From Bacteroidales bacterium UBA5371 (GTDB taxonomy: Bacteria; Bacteroidota; Bacteroidia; Bacteroidales; P3): DNA of 64,000 nucleotides. The notes under the pieces are model-generated. The model saw only the letters and a list, made by a program, of their open reading frames with translations. It had not been told where the DNA came from and did not search any database. Of the stretch, positions 63,135-64,000 are shown piece after piece. The number at the start of each line of letters is the position of its first letter. Position 1 is the first letter of the stretch. A program made the translations under genes and the position numbers. The stretch spans positions 62,001 to 126,000 of the forward strand of contig DHPF01000007.1 of assembly GCA_002407855.1 (NCBI GenBank). Reading direction: 5' to 3'.

Positions 63135-63786
63135 GAGGTGGTTTTCCTTGATTTTTTAGGTATTCATTGGTTTGAGAGAAATGATGATTGCCAAAGAAAC
63201 CCCTATGAGCAGAAAGAGGCGAAGGGTGAACAGATTTGAGAACTAAGTGCTTTGCTCTATTAATAAATTCCCCTTTTCTCTGAGCATAAGAGCCCCAAAG
63301 CATAAAAACCAAGCCTTCTTTATCATTTGCCAAATGAGAGATTACGCTATCGGTAAATGTTTCCCAACCTTTGTTTTGATGTGAGCCTGCTTTGTGAGCC
63401 TCAACAGTTAAAGTTGCATTAAGCAACAGCACTCCTTGACTTGCCCAACGCGAAAGATCTCCATTTAGATAAGGTTCAATATTTAAGTCTTGCCTTATTT
63501 CCTTAAAGATATTTTGCAAAGAAGGAGGCAGAGCAACGTTTTCATTTACCGAAAAGCAAAGCCCATGAGCTTGATTAGGCTCGTGATATGGGTCTTGTCC
63601 AATAATTACAACCTTAACCTTATCAAACGGACATAAGTTAAAAGCATTAAAAATCTTCGCTGCCTTAGGATAAATAGTTTTAGAATTATACTCTTGACGC
63701 ACAAAAGAAACTAATTTCTCAAAATATTCTTTTTCAAACTCAGTTTGCAAAACCTTTTTCCAACTCTTTTCAATCTTTACATCCAT
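63121..63786 (-). CDS. ung: uracil-DNA glycosylase (family 1)
   Basis: It removes uracil from DNA. The 221-residue protein has the catalytic GQDPYHEP motif (D65), FSVNEN and LWGSYAQ, and the base-binding HPSPLSAHRGFFG (H187). The length is standard. It is upstream of sdhC in the same direction. Confidence 0.97.
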   Translation of the reverse strand: MDVKIEKSWKKVLQTEFEKEYFEKLVSFVRQEYNSKTIYPKAAKIFNAFNLCPFDKVKVVIIGQDPYHEPNQAHGLCFSVNENVALPPSLQNIFKEIRQDLNIEPYLNGDLSRWASQGVLLLNATLTVEAHKAGSHQNKGWETFTDSVISHLANDKEGLVFMLWGSYAQRKGEFINRAKHLVLKSVHPSPLSAHRGFFGNHHFSQTNEYLKNQGKPPLDWR

Positions 63787-63803
63787 AAGTATATCTTTTT
63801 ATC

Positions 63804-64000
63804 TTATTCGTTAAAAAATACATCAAAAACATCATTCTTTATCAGTTCTTCAAGAGGGCTTATTGTTCTTTTTTGTTTACGATTTGCAAATTCGTCTTCA
63901 TTAAAACTCATTTCTTTTGTGTCGTATATCACAATCTCTTCAATTAAGTCTGTCTTTTTAATCCCATCAAAAAAACTATTCTTTTTCTTTACTCCATCCC
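63804..64000 (-). CDS. partial gene cut by the window edge
   Basis: An open frame runs from beyond the right edge to a TAA at 63804. The 65 visible codons end PLEELIKNDVFDVFFNE. No family is recognised from this acidic, helical fragment. It lies 17 bases upstream of ung on the same strand. Confidence 0.5.
   Translation of the reverse strand, partial: DGVKKKNSFFDGIKKTDLIEEIVIYDTKEMSFNEDEFANRKQKRTISPLEELIKNDVFDVFFNE

Overview
The window is a low-GC chromosomal segment of a Bacteroidota bacterium, most likely of the order Bacteroidales. The evidence is consistent: a protein with a type IX secretion C-terminal sorting signal, a DUF4296 lipoprotein, Bacteroidetes-type LptD and LptE, a complete six-gene Na+-NQR operon, a three-gene succinate dehydrogenase/fumarate reductase of the B-type layout, and promoters of the Bacteroidetes form TTTG-N19/20-TAnnTTTG. 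Several genes start at TTG. The metabolism implied is anaerobic electron transport (NADH to quinone by Nqr, fumarate reduction by Frd) with glycan and peptide use (a GH29 fucosidase with a PA14-like insert, a GH16-like lipoprotein, an M28 peptidase fused to an outer-membrane barrel).

Layout. 1-5.3 kb: envelope genes (MCE/MlaD protein, amidase, divergent LptD). 5.7-9.1 kb: S41 protease, lysS, initiator tRNA-Met. 9.4-12 kb: flippase, tRNA-His, kdsD. 12-20.2 kb: recQ, aroB, T9SS-secreted protein, LptE, DUF2723 membrane protein. 20.3-26.8 kb: pyrD, pyrK, lipoprotein, trigger factor, era, BaiN-type flavoprotein. 26.9-32.6 kb: a 1073-residue fused redox enzyme, nucleoside phosphorylase, cinA. 32.8-40.2 kb: ychF, S4 protein, der, yihY, nadC, DUF4296, yifB. 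40.3-47 kb: small membrane protein, DUF937, M28 peptidase, GH16-like protein, fucosidase. 47.1-51.7 kb: an accessory island. 51.7-57.5 kb: nqrA-F. 57.5-58.7 kb: a large repeat array. 58.75-64 kb: HU-family gene, sdhB-sdhA-sdhC, ung and a partial gene.

Two things stand out. First, many of the longer intergenic gaps carry arrays whose units are 21 bp long (or 42 = 2 x 21), in at least eight sequence families, on both strands, and often between convergent genes. The largest keeps a strict 21-bp register for about 850 bp upstream of the nqr operon and of an HU-family gene. 21 bp is two helical turns and many units carry an A-tract, so phased DNA curvature or same-face protein binding is the obvious reading. 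Second, the intact nqrF is followed by a two-gene cassette (a PD-(D/E)xK-type nuclease and a 621-residue helical protein), and beyond it by a displaced, diverged copy of the last ~42 codons of nqrF. That is the footprint of an island inserted at the 3' end of nqrF, and the cassette is a candidate undescribed defence system. All calls are by reading the sequence; no database search was run.
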